6,114 bases of DNA, from NCBI GenBank assembly GCA_013694495.1, contig JACDCH010000589.1:1-6114 (forward strand), in the 5' to 3' direction. The position numbers and the translations under genes were made by a program. This document shows positions 4,968-6,114 of this stretch, one piece after another. Numbering within the stretch: position 1 is the first letter of the stretch; every line of letters begins with the position of its first letter. Source of the stretch: Acidimicrobiia bacterium (GTDB lineage: Bacteria > Actinomycetota > Acidimicrobiia > Acidimicrobiales > JACDCH01). The notes below the pieces were generated by a model. The model saw only the letters and a program-made list of their open reading frames with translations, did not search any database and had not been told where the DNA came from.

Positions 4968-6080
4968 TCAGGCGAGGCGGCGGATGAGCTCGGTGGCGGT
5001 GGTGAGCTCATCGAGGACCTCGGGGATCGGCTCGACGCCGAGCCCCGGACCGGTGGGCACCGGCAGGCGGCCGTCGTCGAGCACGAAGGGCGGCGTGACG
5101 TCGCAGTGGAAGTAGCGGTCGCTGGCGCTCGTGTCGCCCGGCAGTGTGAAGCCGGGGAGGGCGGCGAGGGCGACGTTGGCGGCGCGGCCCAGCCCGGTCT
5201 CGAGCATCCCGCCGCACCACACCGCCACGCCGGCGGCCCGGCACAGGTCGTGGATCCGCACCGCCTCCAGGTAGCCGCCGACCCGCCCCGCCTTGATGTT
5301 GACGATCGCGCACGCGCCCATGGCGATGGCGGCGGACGCCGACCGGGCCGAGGTGATCGACTCGTCGAGGCAGACCGGCGTCGCGATGCGCCGGGCGAGC
5401 TCGGCGTGGCCGGCGAGGTCGTCCTCGTCGAGGGGCTGCTCCACGAGCAGGAGGTCGAACGGGTCGAGGGCGGCGAGGGCCGCCCAGTCGGCCGGCGTGT
5501 AGGCGGCGTTGGCGTCGACCTGCAGGGCGACGGGTCCGAAGCGCTCCCGCACGGCGCGCACGGGCTCGACGTCCCAGCCCGGCTCGATCTTGAGCTTGAT
5601 GCGGCGGTAGCCGGCGGCCAGGTAGCCCTCGACCTCGTCGAGCAGCTCGGAAATCGACGGCGCGATCCCGACGCTCACCCCACAATCGACGGTGTCCCGG
5701 GTGGCGCCCAGGGCGGCGCCGAACGACCGGCCCTCGGCTCGGAGCTCGGCGTCGAGGACCGCCATCTCCACCGCCGCCTTGGCCATCGGGTGCCCCCGCA
5801 CCGGCGCGAGGAGCCCGGCCACCGCCGCGGCGCCGAGGTCGCCGGCGCCGAACAACCGGGGCAGGAGGTGCTCGCGCACCACGAGCTCGGCGCCGTCGAC
5901 GAACTCGGGCGAGTAGAGCGGCTCGCGCATGGCGACGCACTCGCCCCAGCCCTCCTCGCCAGCGGCGCCGACGACGCGGAGGAGCAGCACGTCCTTGTGC
6001 ACCTCGGTGCCGAACGAGGTGCGGAACGGTCGCACGAGCGGCAGGCCAACGCGCCGGAGCTCGACGGCGTCGATCCTCAC
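4968..6080 (-). CDS. menC: o-Succinylbenzoate synthase / N-acylamino acid racemase
   Basis: This 370-residue enolase-superfamily enzyme of the type-2 MenC / NSAR family would convert SHCHC to o-succinylbenzoate in menaquinone synthesis, racemise N-acylamino acids, or do both, as several relatives do. The N-terminal capping domain (about 1-125) includes RPFRTSFGTEVHKD, GWGECVAM and the KAAVEMAVLDAELR segment. The barrel follows with catalytic K162-x-K164 (RIKLKIEPG), metal ligands D189 (QVDAN), E214 (VEQPL) and D239 (CLDES), and the opposite-face lysine K263 (NIKAGR). The GGMLETGLGRAAN motif lies near 290-302. The Asp/Glu/Asp/Lys positions coincide with those known for the Amycolatopsis enzyme. 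The GTG start (6080) overlaps an upstream stop as GTGA. No other menaquinone gene is in the window, so synthase versus racemase is undecided. Confidence 0.9.
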   Translation of the reverse strand: MRIDAVELRRVGLPLVRPFRTSFGTEVHKDVLLLRVVGAAGEEGWGECVAMREPLYSPEFVDGAELVVREHLLPRLFGAGDLGAAAVAGLLAPVRGHPMAKAAVEMAVLDAELRAEGRSFGAALGATRDTVDCGVSVGIAPSISELLDEVEGYLAAGYRRIKLKIEPGWDVEPVRAVRERFGPVALQVDANAAYTPADWAALAALDPFDLLLVEQPLDEDDLAGHAELARRIATPVCLDESITSARSASAAIAMGACAIVNIKAGRVGGYLEAVRIHDLCRAAGVAVWCGGMLETGLGRAANVALAALPGFTLPGDTSASDRYFHCDVTPPFVLDDGRLPVPTGPGLGVEPIPEVLDELTTATELIRRLA

Positions 6081-6114
6081 TGCGCCGCCCCCGCCGGCTC
6101 GAGGACGTACCAGC
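6077..6114 (-). CDS. 3' end of an unidentified upstream gene (partial)
   Basis: In one frame the minus strand reads WYVLEPAGAAQ and then a TGA that overlaps the GTG start of the menC-type gene (6080-6077). This four-base overlap is the same coupling seen elsewhere in the window and suggests the two genes share an operon. Only about twelve codons are present, so no family can be assigned and the reading could be coincidental. Confidence 0.4.
   Translation of the reverse strand, partial: WYVLEPAGAAQ

Noticed and set aside
4144..5115. Several plus-strand open frames opposite the ArsR-SRPBCC genes
   Set aside because: They are antisense to well-recognised genes and have no domain or ribosome-site support.
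5008..5940. A 310-codon open frame on the minus strand inside the menC-type gene
   Set aside because: It is an Arg-rich shadow in another frame of a gene with intact catalytic motifs.
1..6114. CRISPR array, insertion sequence or transposase
   Set aside because: No regularly spaced repeats, terminal inverted repeats or transposase motifs were found on either strand.

Overview
This GC-rich window has many GTG starts, frequent four-base GTGA/ATGA gene overlaps, and several genes without a visible Shine-Dalgarno sequence. Together these suggest an actinobacterial chromosome. An acidimicrobial-type actinobacterium is possible, but that is a guess from protein character and no ribosomal or marker gene is present to test it.

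The left two thirds (about 95-4030) look like a small or decayed integrative element. It starts with the 3' half of a tRNA-Ala(UGC) gene (95-143), which acts as an attachment core. A tyrosine integrase follows (216-1345), with one frameshift. Next comes a same-strand run of three small genes. Two encode unrecognised actinobacterial-type proteins (1342-1719 and 1752-2003). The third is a 63-residue helix-turn-helix protein, plausibly an excisionase (2000-2191). The integrase and the first small gene overlap, as do the second and third. A convergent XRE-type repressor (2840-2223) faces this group. Its start region holds an operator-like control segment, and a second, truncated excisionase-like ORF is transcribed away from it (2952-3044).

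From about 3041 to 4030 there is a lipoprotein gene with one G-run frameshift, an overlapping gene for a three-helix membrane protein, and a remnant of an XRE antitoxin-like gene lacking both ends. These look like leftovers and junctions, not a complete module. No replication, transfer or phage structural gene is present, and no second attachment core was found.

The right third (4033-6114) is ordinary chromosome, all on the minus strand. It holds the last codons of an unidentified gene, a complete enolase-superfamily o-succinylbenzoate synthase / N-acylamino acid racemase (menC type), and a compact ArsR-SRPBCC pair. The ArsR-SRPBCC pair has a readable promoter and a dyad operator, consistent with autoregulation.

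The two single-base frameshifts (about 1060 and 3450) both lie in runs of G. They may be sequencing errors instead of genuine gene decay.
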